DNA from: Bog-159 sp963785255
GTDB taxonomy: Bacteria; Acidobacteriota; Terriglobia; Bryobacterales; Bryobacteraceae
Length of the DNA: 64,000 nt
Assembly (NCBI GenBank): GCA_963785255.1
Contig: CAWAUR010000017.1
Span: 434,001 to 498,000 of the forward strand
Direction: 5' to 3'
Each line of letters starts with the position of its first letter. Position 1 is the stretch's first letter. This document shows positions 16,882 to 23,731 of this stretch, one piece after another. The notes under the pieces were generated by a model. The model was not told the origin of the DNA. It saw only the letters and a list, made by a program, of their open reading frames with translations, and made no database searches. Position numbers and translations under genes: made by a program.

Positions 16882-18666
16882 ATGCAAACGCAGTTCGATC
16901 TGTTGCCCAAGATGGGGCTGGCGGCCGCTTCGGCCGTCATGTGGTTCTCGATCGGTACGCCGCTTCTCGCGGCGCAGCGCGCGACCGTCATCCAGGAAAT
17001 CGGGCACGCGGTCTCCCCTCCGCTGCGAAACCTCACCGCGGAGTCTATCGGCTTCCCGGTGCAAGATGACGGCGATGACGACCTGCCGGGAAGCAAAGGG
17101 GCGGGAGCCGCGACGGGCGCGGCTTTCGATCCGGTTCTGCAAAAGACGGCGCTGTCCCCACTGGTGACCATACCTGGCTTGAATCTGTTGGGCCTCGGAG
17201 TAGGCTTCGTGGGCCCCGGCGGATCGGCCACTCCGCATGGCGTGCCGCCGGATCCGAACGCCGCGGTAGGCGCGACGCAAGTCGTGGAGACGGTCAATCT
17301 TTCGATTGCGGTGTTCGACAAAACCACGGGCGCGGTGACCGCGGGTCCAACGTTTATTGGGTCTCTCTGGAAGAGATTCAACGCATCGTGTGCCGACGCA
17401 GCCAGCTTAGCCGATCCTATCGTGCTCTACGATAAGCTGGCCGGCCGCTGGGTGATGAAGATCGGCACCCTTACCACGCCGTACATCGCGTGTCTGGCGG
17501 TATCTCAATCGAGCGATGCTACCGGCGCCTGGTATCTGTATGCGTTTACGCAACAAGCCGAAGGACGTTATACCGGGCAGAAGCTGACCACCTGGCCGGA
17601 TGCCTACTATCTGAATACCTCGATTACGAATAACTCCGTCTATGAGGGCTCTTCGGCCTGCGCGGTGGACCGCAGTCAGATGCTTATTGGACAAACGGCC
17701 ACCATGCAATGCATTCAGATCGCGGGCACCGGCAACCAACTCTTGGGGATGCTGCCATGCGACTGGGACGGCCCCACCGCGCCCCCCGGCGGAACGCCGA
17801 ATTATTTCATGATCGAGGGTCCCGCGAAATCCAACAGCCTGCAACTCTACCGCATGCATGTGGACTTCACCACTCCCGCGAACACCACGCTGACCGGGCC
17901 GGTGGATATCGCCGTGGCGCCCTACACGGCGGCCGGGCAGGTGCCGCAGTTCGGCACCACGCAGAAGTTGAACACCAACGGCACGGGCTTGATGCATCGC
18001 CTCTCGTACCGGAACTTCGCCAATGCGACGCCGCCGTATGAGTCGCTGATTGTATCGCACGCCATCGTGACGAAGAAGGGATCGCAAGAAGGGGTCGGCA
18101 TGCGCTGGTATGAGATCCGCAGCCCCGGCTCGACGCCGGTGGTGTATCAACAGGGCACCTACGCGCCGAATTTGAGCTACCGGTGGATGGGCAGCATCGC
18201 CATGGATGGGTTTGGAGATATGGCGCTCGGCTACACCATTTCAACCTCTACGGGATACCCTTCGGTGCGCTACACCGGCCGTCTGGCCAGCGATCCGCTG
18301 GGCACCATGGAAGCGGAAGCTACGATTTATGATGGCAGCGGCTACCAGGAGGCTTCCGACCGTTGGGGCGATTACACCAGCATGAGCGTGGATCCGGCGG
18401 ACGACTGCACCATGTGGTACACGGGCCAATATATGGCGGGCACCGGCGATTACGAATGGGCGACGCGGCTCTTCTCGTTCCAATTTCCGGCGTGCCGGCA
18501 GGCCGCGCATTCTGGTGGGACAGACCGGACAGACCATCGTTTTTTGTGGTCTGTCGTGGCGGCCTCTCAGGCCGCCAGCGGGGCTGCTAGCGCTTTCCGC
18601 GTGGAGCCACGTAGTGGAACCGGACCAGATAAATATTCGAGCCTTTGCCGTGTTTCGCAACCTTGA
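16882..18666 (+). CDS. Secreted protein of unknown function
   Basis: The 594-residue frame begins with a signal-like segment (LAAASAVMWFSIGTPLLAA). It continues with a mature part of strongly beta-type composition, containing PHGVPPDPNAAVGATQVVET, WVMKIGTLTTPYIACLAVSQ, LTTWPDAYYLNTSITNNSVY, MHRLSYRNFANATPPYESLI and DRWGDYTSMSVDPADDCTMW. This GD(Y)TSMSVDPxDxCTFW-type block is common in large secreted proteins of soil bacteria and probably forms a propeller. The fold probably ends at about LFSFQFPAC (18495); the last 55 residues read through a terminator hairpin and overlap the convergent ASCH gene, so an in-frame stop has probably been lost. Substrate or role unknown. Confidence 0.75.
   Translation: MQTQFDLLPKMGLAAASAVMWFSIGTPLLAAQRATVIQEIGHAVSPPLRNLTAESIGFPVQDDGDDDLPGSKGAGAATGAAFDPVLQKTALSPLVTIPGLNLLGLGVGFVGPGGSATPHGVPPDPNAAVGATQVVETVNLSIAVFDKTTGAVTAGPTFIGSLWKRFNASCADAASLADPIVLYDKLAGRWVMKIGTLTTPYIACLAVSQSSDATGAWYLYAFTQQAEGRYTGQKLTTWPDAYYLNTSITNNSVYEGSSACAVDRSQMLIGQTATMQCIQIAGTGNQLLGMLPCDWDGPTAPPGGTPNYFMIEGPAKSNSLQLYRMHVDFTTPANTTLTGPVDIAVAPYTAAGQVPQFGTTQKLNTNGTGLMHRLSYRNFANATPPYESLIVSHAIVTKKGSQEGVGMRWYEIRSPGSTPVVYQQGTYAPNLSYRWMGSIAMDGFGDMALGYTISTSTGYPSVRYTGRLASDPLGTMEAEATIYDGSGYQEASDRWGDYTSMSVDPADDCTMWYTGQYMAGTGDYEWATRLFSFQFPACRQAAHSGGTDRTDHRFLWSVVAASQAASGAASAFRVEPRSGTGPDKYSSLCRVSQP
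18528..18576. terminator. Hairpin pair between convergent genes
   Basis: GACAGACCA (18528-18536) pairs with TGGTCTGTC (18547-18555) around a T-rich loop, and GGCGGCC (18558-18564) pairs with GGCCGCC (18570-18576) around tctca. The pair sits where the secreted protein and the opposing ASCH gene meet. Confidence 0.5.
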
Positions 18667-18877
18667 GCAGATCGATGACGCCGAGGAAGCCCGACTCGCG
18701 CGCCAATTCCGGAGTGATGTCGGGGAATCCGATCGGCGTGATCGAATCTATCTCGATGGCCCCTTCTTCCATCTGGTAGCGCGCGCCGATCTTGACGTGC
18801 GGACGTGTCCATATGCGGACGCTGCAGGTGATTTCGCCGCGGCGCACGCCGTCGCGCAGGCGCTTGGTGAAGACCAT
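18587..18877 (-). CDS. ASCH-like RNA-binding domain protein
   Basis: The 96-residue protein starts MVFTKRLRDGVRRGEITCSV and continues RIWTRPHVKIGARY, IEIDSITPIGFPDITPELAR, SGFLGVIDLLKVAKHGKGSN and IYLVRFHYV. This layout (basic N-terminal helix, GxRY turn, strand, then a helix with ITPELAxxSGF, and a closing IYLVRFHY strand) matches the ASCH/PUA-like fold, which binds RNA and in some members cleaves it. It starts nine bases after the dprA stop, in the same direction, so it is probably the third gene of the recQ-dprA operon. Its 3-prime end overlaps the read-through end of the opposing gene. Confidence 0.65.
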   Translation of the reverse strand: MVFTKRLRDGVRRGEITCSVRIWTRPHVKIGARYQMEEGAIEIDSITPIGFPDITPELARESGFLGVIDLLKVAKHGKGSNIYLVRFHYVAPRGKR

Positions 18878-18886
18878 GAGGAGAGT

Positions 18887-20191
18887 TTACACCCGCCGGC
18901 TCAAAGGCACCTCTTCCTCCGGACCGCTGAACAAGCTCGGCGGAGTCTGGACCGCCGCGTAACGAACTGGACGCCCAAGCTTACGCACCACGCCTTCATC
19001 GCATGCGCGTTTCAGCCAGGCCTTGGCTTGTGCCGGAACGAGCCCCAGGGCTTGTCCCACCGCTTGTTCCGTGGTGGGTTGTTTCACTGCGGCGAGCAGG
19101 GCCGGCAGCACAAAGGTGTACGCGTCGTGGTCGGGCTCAGCCGCCTCGACGCCATGCGAAGGAATAGCCGGTGGTGCTTCGGCCAGGGCAGGCGACGGCG
19201 CAGGGCCTTGCTCGACGGGCACCTCACGAACTGCGTTAAATAACGTTGGCTCAGGCGCCAGAGTTACAAATAGCGAGCGGAGGTCGTCCCACGGTTCGGG
19301 TGGAAACTCCCTGGCTCCGCGAACCATGAGCTTGTGGTTGCCAGATTCGACGTTTTCAACCAGCTTGACATACACAGCCACACGGCCGCTTTCCAGCGCC
19401 TCCAGGGCGCCAGCCCATGTTCCCCCGCTCTCCGCCGCCGCAGCGACAACCAATGCCGCGTCGCTCAAAGCATAAATCAATTTGTTCCGCTCCATGGCGG
19501 TATAGGCAAACCAACGCGCATCCGGATCGAACGGAGAGACAAGCGCCAACCGGCCCGCTATCAGACCCTCCCGGTACCGGGCCGATACGGCGTTGCGAGC
19601 CAAACTATCCGGCAGGACCCCCACAGCGCCGCCTCCACCGTCGAAGGCTGCAGCCATGGACTCCAAATCCACTCCTCGCGCTCCGCCGGAGATCACGGTG
19701 ATGCCCTGGTTGGCGCATACGGCTGCCACTCGTTTTGCGAACTCGATATCTTCTTCGGACGCGTCCCGCGCGCCTACCATGGCCAGACCACCGGATTGAA
19801 GCAGCTTACGATCTCCAGCGCCAAACAGCAGGGGGGGGGCCACCTGCCCCAGGTACCTCTTGAACCTGCTGGGGTATTCGTCGTCGCCGCGGCTCAATAC
19901 CCAGAGACCCCGGCTGGCCCACCGCGCCGTAACGATTCCCAGCGCGGCGCCGCGATCAAGGAGCGGCTCGAGCGCCTCCTTCCTCAGATCGGCGCTCTCC
20001 AACTCAGCCAATCGGGCACGTCCATGGGTCTCCAGCAGTTCCCCAGGCCGCATTCCCTTGTCGCGAAGCCAGCGTGCCAGCACGCTGTACTGTTTCGTCG
20101 TTAGGGGCCTGGCCCCGCCATTTTCAACTTGCCCAAGCCGGCCGCAGAGAAGCAAAACAGCTTGGGTGTCCACGCTCAACTCGCCGTTCAT
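18887..20191 (-). CDS. DprA/Smf-family protein with C-terminal winged helix
   Basis: About 434 residues. The Rossmann-like DprA core is evident: LWVLSRGDDEYPSRFKRYLG, PPLLFGAGDRKLL, GGLAMVGARDASEEDIEFAK, VISGGARGVDLESMAAA, VSPFDPDARWFAYTAMERNK and LIYALSDAALVVAAAAESGG. DprA binds single-stranded DNA and loads RecA during uptake, but this protein has a long proline-rich linker and a terminal winged-helix-like segment (TTEQAVGQALGLVPAQAKAW). It follows the RecQ-phosphoribosyltransferase gene by only a few bases, not the usual smf context. I start at the ATG at 20191, six bases after AGAGGG; GTG at 20197 is the alternative. The pairing with a PRTase is the architecture predicted for DprA-PRTase conflict systems. 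Confidence 0.85.
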   Translation of the reverse strand: MNGELSVDTQAVLLLCGRLGQVENGGARPLTTKQYSVLARWLRDKGMRPGELLETHGRARLAELESADLRKEALEPLLDRGAALGIVTARWASRGLWVLSRGDDEYPSRFKRYLGQVAPPLLFGAGDRKLLQSGGLAMVGARDASEEDIEFAKRVAAVCANQGITVISGGARGVDLESMAAAFDGGGGAVGVLPDSLARNAVSARYREGLIAGRLALVSPFDPDARWFAYTAMERNKLIYALSDAALVVAAAAESGGTWAGALEALESGRVAVYVKLVENVESGNHKLMVRGAREFPPEPWDDLRSLFVTLAPEPTLFNAVREVPVEQGPAPSPALAEAPPAIPSHGVEAAEPDHDAYTFVLPALLAAVKQPTTEQAVGQALGLVPAQAKAWLKRACDEGVVRKLGRPVRYAAVQTPPSLFSGPEEEVPLSRRV

Positions 20192-20200
20192 GCTCACCCT

Positions 20201-22285
20201 CTACTCTCCATCATCTGCCGAGGTGTCCGCAAGCGCAAACGGAAAGACAGGACCCGCACCGCCATGAAGAAGTTTCCAGGCGAGCACCGCAAAAGTCCAA
20301 CGGGAATCCACCATGTCGTCGACCAGCAGCACAGGGCCGCCGCGTATGGCCGCTGCATCCAAGTCGAAAGCGTTCTCCAGATTTGCGACCTGTTGAAAGC
20401 TGTTCTGGCGGGATTTCTGCGGGCCGGTATCCCGCGCTTTCCGGATGCATTCGACAAAAGGCAGCCCAAGCTTCGCCGCGAGGCGCCGGGCAAAATCCGG
20501 CACTAGATCGATGTGGCGGCGCGAAGGGACGCAGGTGATCCATTGTGGCGCAGGCTGCGGTTTCCAACGATCGCGGATGGTCTCGGCAGCGGCATCCACC
20601 AAGCGGCCGGAGAAGCGGCCTGCGCGCTTGCCCTCGCGCACCAGGTCGCCCAACGGAGCATCTCCCCACTTGCAGAGAGCCCTCCCCTCTTGTGCCTGGA
20701 AGTCTATGTCGATCCTGGTCCGCATCTCTCCTTCAAAATGCGCGCTGGCCGGCCATTGCTTTCGCGGTTCAATCGGTAACGAGAGCCGTCCGAGAAACTG
20801 AAGCGCCTCCTGCGCAAGCTGTTCCGGATATGCCGCGCCAAGCCCCTGGCCAGTGCAGTTTGCGCATTTTCCGCAGGGCGCCGCATCCGGATCGCTCAGT
20901 TCCCGGGCAAGGAACTCCATAAGGCAGCCGCCGCTCGCCAAGTACTCGTTCATGCGCGCCTGCTCCTGCCGGCGGAGGCTGGTGATGCGATCGATACGTT
21001 CTGCCGGCATTTGCCAGCGAACTGCTGCCCGCACAAAGCCCCCGCCGTCCCGTTGGATGGGAGCGGGAGATTCCAGAGACAAGAACTTAAGGCTCTTGTC
21101 CAACTTAGAGGGCCTAAGATTCACGGCCATTTGTAATGCGGTCCGATTCAGCGGCGTAGGCGCGGCTCCCAGCGCGTCGAGAACCGCACCAACCTCTTCG
21201 GCGCTGGGGAAAGCCGTGCGGATGAAGTAGTCCGCGATTTCGTCGTCTTCCGCGCCGCTCAACAACACGCCATGGGCGCTGTCGATTGCCCGGCCCGCGC
21301 GGCCGACCTGCTGATAATAGTGCACCACGGAGGCTGGGCGCTGGAAGTGAATGACGAACCCCAGGTCGGGTTTGTCGAAACCCATGCCGAGCGCGACAGT
21401 TGCTACCAGAGCTTTCACCTCGTTGCGGAGCAGCATATCTTCCAGTTGCCTGCGTTCCCCGTCTTCACGGCCGGCGTGATAGGCTCGCGCGTCGATGCCC
21501 CGCTGGCGCAGCCATGCGGATAAATGGTCGGCGTCTCGTACGGTCAACGTGTAGACGATTCCGCTGCCCTCCAGGCTCGGGATCCGATCGGCTAACCAAG
21601 CCATGCGGCCAGCCTGCGAGGGGATCCGGATGTTCTCCAGCCACAGACTCTCCCGCACCAGCGGCCCTCTGATCGTTTTGAGCCGCGACCCCAATTGGTC
21701 AACGATGTCGCGCACCACGCGATCGTTGGCTGTGGCAGTGGTGGCCAATACGGGCAGGTTCCGCGGCAGGGCCTTCAAGATGCGGACGATGCGGCGGTAG
21801 TCCGGGCGGAAATCGTGACCCCAGTCCGAAATGCAGTGCGCTTCGTCTACCACAAACAGCCCGATGCGGCCAGCGACCGGCAGTAGGTAATCCGTCAAAA
21901 ACTCCTCGTTGGCCAAGCGCTCAGGCGAAATCAGCAGAATGTCGAACTGATCGGCCAATAACTGGGCCTTCATCTGCCGCCAATCCGCCACATTGGTAGA
22001 GTTGATGGTCTCCGCCCGCACGCCGATCCGCCGCGCGGCTTCGATCTGGTTGCGCATGAGCGCCAACAACGGTGAGACGAGTAGAGCGCAGCCCGATCCT
22101 CTCTCCCGCAGTAGCTTGGTGGCGATGAAGTAGACGATGCTTTTTCCCCACCCCGTCCGTTGAACCACCAGCAAACGCTCGCGGCGCTCCACGAGTGCTT
22201 CGATGGCCTCCCATTGACCGGGATGGAACTGCGCACTTGGCGATCCGACGGCCTGGCGCAGTAACTGCAAGGCACGATCCCTCAT
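20201..22285 (-). CDS. RecQ-family DNA helicase fused to a phosphoribosyltransferase domain
   Basis: A 694-residue protein. The N-terminal 360 residues are a RecQ helicase: Walker A RTGWGKSIVYFIA (GWGKS instead of the common GGGKS), DEAHCISDWGHDFRPDYRR (motif II with the aromatic loop), LATTATANDRV, VALGMGFDKPDLGFVIHFQR and motif VI QQVGRAGRA. Cysteines in ELSDPDAAPCGKCANCTGQG form the RecQ-Ct zinc site. The last 200 residues are a ComF-like phosphoribosyltransferase domain, with PQWITCVPSRRHIDLVPDFA, FVECIRKARDTGPQKSRQNS and the PRPP-loop GGPVLLVDDMVDSRWTFAVL. The loop has SRWT where typical PRTases have TGxT, so catalysis may be altered. It is first in a three-gene unit with dprA and ASCH. 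Bioinformatic surveys list RecQ/PRTase/DprA combinations as candidate antiviral systems. Confidence 0.9.
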   Translation of the reverse strand: MRDRALQLLRQAVGSPSAQFHPGQWEAIEALVERRERLLVVQRTGWGKSIVYFIATKLLRERGSGCALLVSPLLALMRNQIEAARRIGVRAETINSTNVADWRQMKAQLLADQFDILLISPERLANEEFLTDYLLPVAGRIGLFVVDEAHCISDWGHDFRPDYRRIVRILKALPRNLPVLATTATANDRVVRDIVDQLGSRLKTIRGPLVRESLWLENIRIPSQAGRMAWLADRIPSLEGSGIVYTLTVRDADHLSAWLRQRGIDARAYHAGREDGERRQLEDMLLRNEVKALVATVALGMGFDKPDLGFVIHFQRPASVVHYYQQVGRAGRAIDSAHGVLLSGAEDDEIADYFIRTAFPSAEEVGAVLDALGAAPTPLNRTALQMAVNLRPSKLDKSLKFLSLESPAPIQRDGGGFVRAAVRWQMPAERIDRITSLRRQEQARMNEYLASGGCLMEFLARELSDPDAAPCGKCANCTGQGLGAAYPEQLAQEALQFLGRLSLPIEPRKQWPASAHFEGEMRTRIDIDFQAQEGRALCKWGDAPLGDLVREGKRAGRFSGRLVDAAAETIRDRWKPQPAPQWITCVPSRRHIDLVPDFARRLAAKLGLPFVECIRKARDTGPQKSRQNSFQQVANLENAFDLDAAAIRGGPVLLVDDMVDSRWTFAVLAWKLLHGGAGPVFPFALADTSADDGE

Positions 22286-22387
22286 TACTCGATCGCGGAA
22301 AACTCAACCTAGATGAAACCGGTAGCTGAACCCTCGGCAATTCGATTATAACGTCTTCCTTTGCCGGTGACAGTTCCATTGTTTCTA

Positions 22388-22410
22388 CCGCTCCCTGACG
22401 GTCTCGGCTC
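22388..22410 (+). repeat. Dispersed 23-bp intergenic repeat, copy 3
   Basis: Reads ccgctccctgacggtctcgg followed by ctc, with one mismatch to copies 2 and 4. It lies upstream of the RecQ gene, between it and the alaS fragment. Confidence 0.6.
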
Positions 22411-22445
22411 AGCTGGGCCTCCGGCGGGGCCTGATGGAACGGATT

Positions 22446-22472
22446 GAGACCGCCCACAGAGGGGGCGGTCTC
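22446..22472. terminator. Strong hairpin upstream of alaS fragment
   Basis: GAGACCGCCC at 22446-22455 pairs with GGGCGGTCTC at 22463-22472, a perfect 10-bp stem around acagagg. It stands between the RecQ start and the alaS-derived repeat. No T-run follows, so terminator function is only possible. Confidence 0.5.
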
Positions 22473-22497
22473 AGAGTAGTAGCAGTCGATTCACAAC

Positions 22498-22765
22498 CCA
22501 ACCCCGCACAAGGCCCAATTCCTGGACCTCTTCGCCGCCCGCGGCCACCGAGTGGTTGCGCAGTTCTTCGCTAGTCCCGGCGAACGATCCTACTTTGCTG
22601 TTCACCAACGCCGGCATGAATCAGTTCAAGGACGTCTTCCTGGGCCGCGAGAAGCGCGACTATTCGCGCGCCGCTACGGCACAGAAATGTGTGCGTGTCG
22701 GCTACACCCGCCGCTATCTCACGCTTTTCGAGATGCTGGGCAATTTCTCCGCTCGACTACTCTCC
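22498..22765 (+). pseudogene. alaS: Duplicated and decayed 5-prime fragment of alaS
   Basis: 22516-22748 matches the 5-prime end of the intact alaS (23755-24020) closely: FLDLFAARGHRVV, then after an extra T near 22556 the frame of SSSLVPANDPTLLFTNAGMN and FLGREKRDYSRA. A 30-base in-frame deletion removes AGGKHNDLEN, a part normally invariant in alanyl-tRNA synthetases. After LFEMLGNFS the similarity fades. The 15 bases ccaaccccgcacaag occur at 22498-22512 and again just before the intact gene at 23690-23704, so upstream DNA was duplicated too. It cannot encode an enzyme. Confidence 0.9.
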
Positions 22766-22779
22766 TTGACGCGACGTCG

Positions 22780-23052
22780 TTACTCTCGTGGTCGGCTCCC
22801 CCGTTCACGAACACATAAACGCGCGTTGGGGGAGCGAGCCGCGTGGCCTTTTCCGATAATAGCCAGCACGCCGCGGATCCGCTGCTTGCCTTTACCTGGA
22901 CCGAGTACGGCCGGGAGCACGACTCGTTGGCCACCGGCTGGGCCGCTCCGAATGGAACGCGTAAGTTCCGGACGGGGCACGGTCCAACCCCGCTCGACGA
23001 GATCGGCTGCCACCAGGTACCTGGCTCGCATGCCACTGTAGTGACTCTTCAA
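22780..23052 (-). pseudogene. Frameshifted nuclease-like gene relic
   Basis: On the minus strand one frame begins MRARYLVAADLVERGWTV, typical of the first helix of PDDEXK-like nucleases. A second frame shifted by one carries LRVPFGAAQPVANESC, then PYSVQVKASS and PTRVYVFVNGGA. The SVQVK strand and the VYVFVN strand are the usual core of that fold (the catalytic Q/ExK part). No single frame joins them, so the gene is broken by at least one indel. Family and function are an inference from these short blocks; it may be a remnant of a restriction or repair nuclease. Confidence 0.35.
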
Positions 23053-23106
23053 ATGGTACGTTTATTTCTGCCTTAGGCGCGGATCGAACGAACGCGCGGA
23101 GCCCGT

Positions 23107-23328
23107 CTATGCCGCATATCGGATGACCTCCAGTTCCGCGGATCCATTCACTGCGGCGAGAATCTGGTCGACCCGCGACACGGTGGTCTGCTCCAACTCC
23201 GTATCGCCGCACTGGTCGCACTGAAGCACCGGGAGCGATTTGAGAATCACAATCGACGAATCGCCGATCTTGAAAGGCAGATCGGTGACTCGCGGTTCGA
23301 GCAGTCCCCCGCACACTCGGCATCTCAT
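23107..23328 (-). CDS. YgiT/MqsA-type zinc-finger antitoxin
   Basis: The 73-residue protein has two CxxC pairs (MRCRVCGG and LQCDQCGD) that bind zinc, with the strand IVILKSLPVLQ between, followed by a helix VSRVDQILAAVNGS. This matches the N-terminal domain of MqsA/YgiT antitoxins; the DNA-binding HTH half of full-length MqsA is missing, as is usual for this short family. It starts at ATG 23328 with an ATGA overlap with the end of the DUF4258-like toxin frame, so order is toxin then antitoxin. It would neutralise that toxin. Confidence 0.8.
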   Translation of the reverse strand: MRCRVCGGLLEPRVTDLPFKIGDSSIVILKSLPVLQCDQCGDTELEQTTVSRVDQILAAVNGSAELEVIRYAA

Positions 23329-23703
23329 CTTGCCCTCCTAACGCGCAACTCATTGTCCCACTTGCCAGGGTTGGGAATGTACATCGTAACAATCCGGATA
23401 TTCTGGCCTTCCTCATCCGTTGCGATCTGGGCATGGAAAACTACTTCCCTCGGATTCACCTCTGACGAGGAAACTAGGAAAGTATTTGTCCTCCGCATAC
23501 GTTTCGATGACTTCCAGCGTTGTGATAGCGTCGCGAAGCATCTCGACTCGTAGGCCTCGTTGCTGCAGCCGCATCGTCACGTGATAGGTCCAGCGTACGA
23601 ATCCGCTGACGATGCACTCCTTGATGAACGCAAGCGGCTCATCCAGCGAATGGGGCCTAGGCAAATTCCAATTATAGAACGATCGCGCCCCAACCCCGCA
23701 CAA
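23325..23703 (-). pseudogene. DUF4258 toxin-like gene, frameshifted
   Basis: The frame carries LDEPLAFIKECIVSGFVRWT, then YHVTMRLQQRGLRVEMLRDA and EVIETYAEDKYFPSFLVRGE, which is the DUF4258 pattern (His after WTY, polar-hydrophobic helix). One extra base near 23449 ends it as SSFPCPDRNG. The neighbouring frame continues as VVFHAQIATDEEGQNIRIVT and MYIPNPGKWDNELRVRR, the usual DUF4258 C-terminus, and stops at 23325-23327, overlapping the antitoxin ATG. DUF4258 genes paired with YgiT-type antitoxins form type II systems. The pair lies inside the alaS duplication. The toxin is probably inactive unless the indel is an error. Confidence 0.7.
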
Positions 23704-23731
23704 GCACCCGCCCCACCGCTACAATCAAAGA

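Noticed and set aside
18496..18666. Last 55 residues of the 16882 gene as a real domain
   Set aside because: They read through hairpins and overlap the opposing ASCH gene, and their composition changes; lost stop is more likely.
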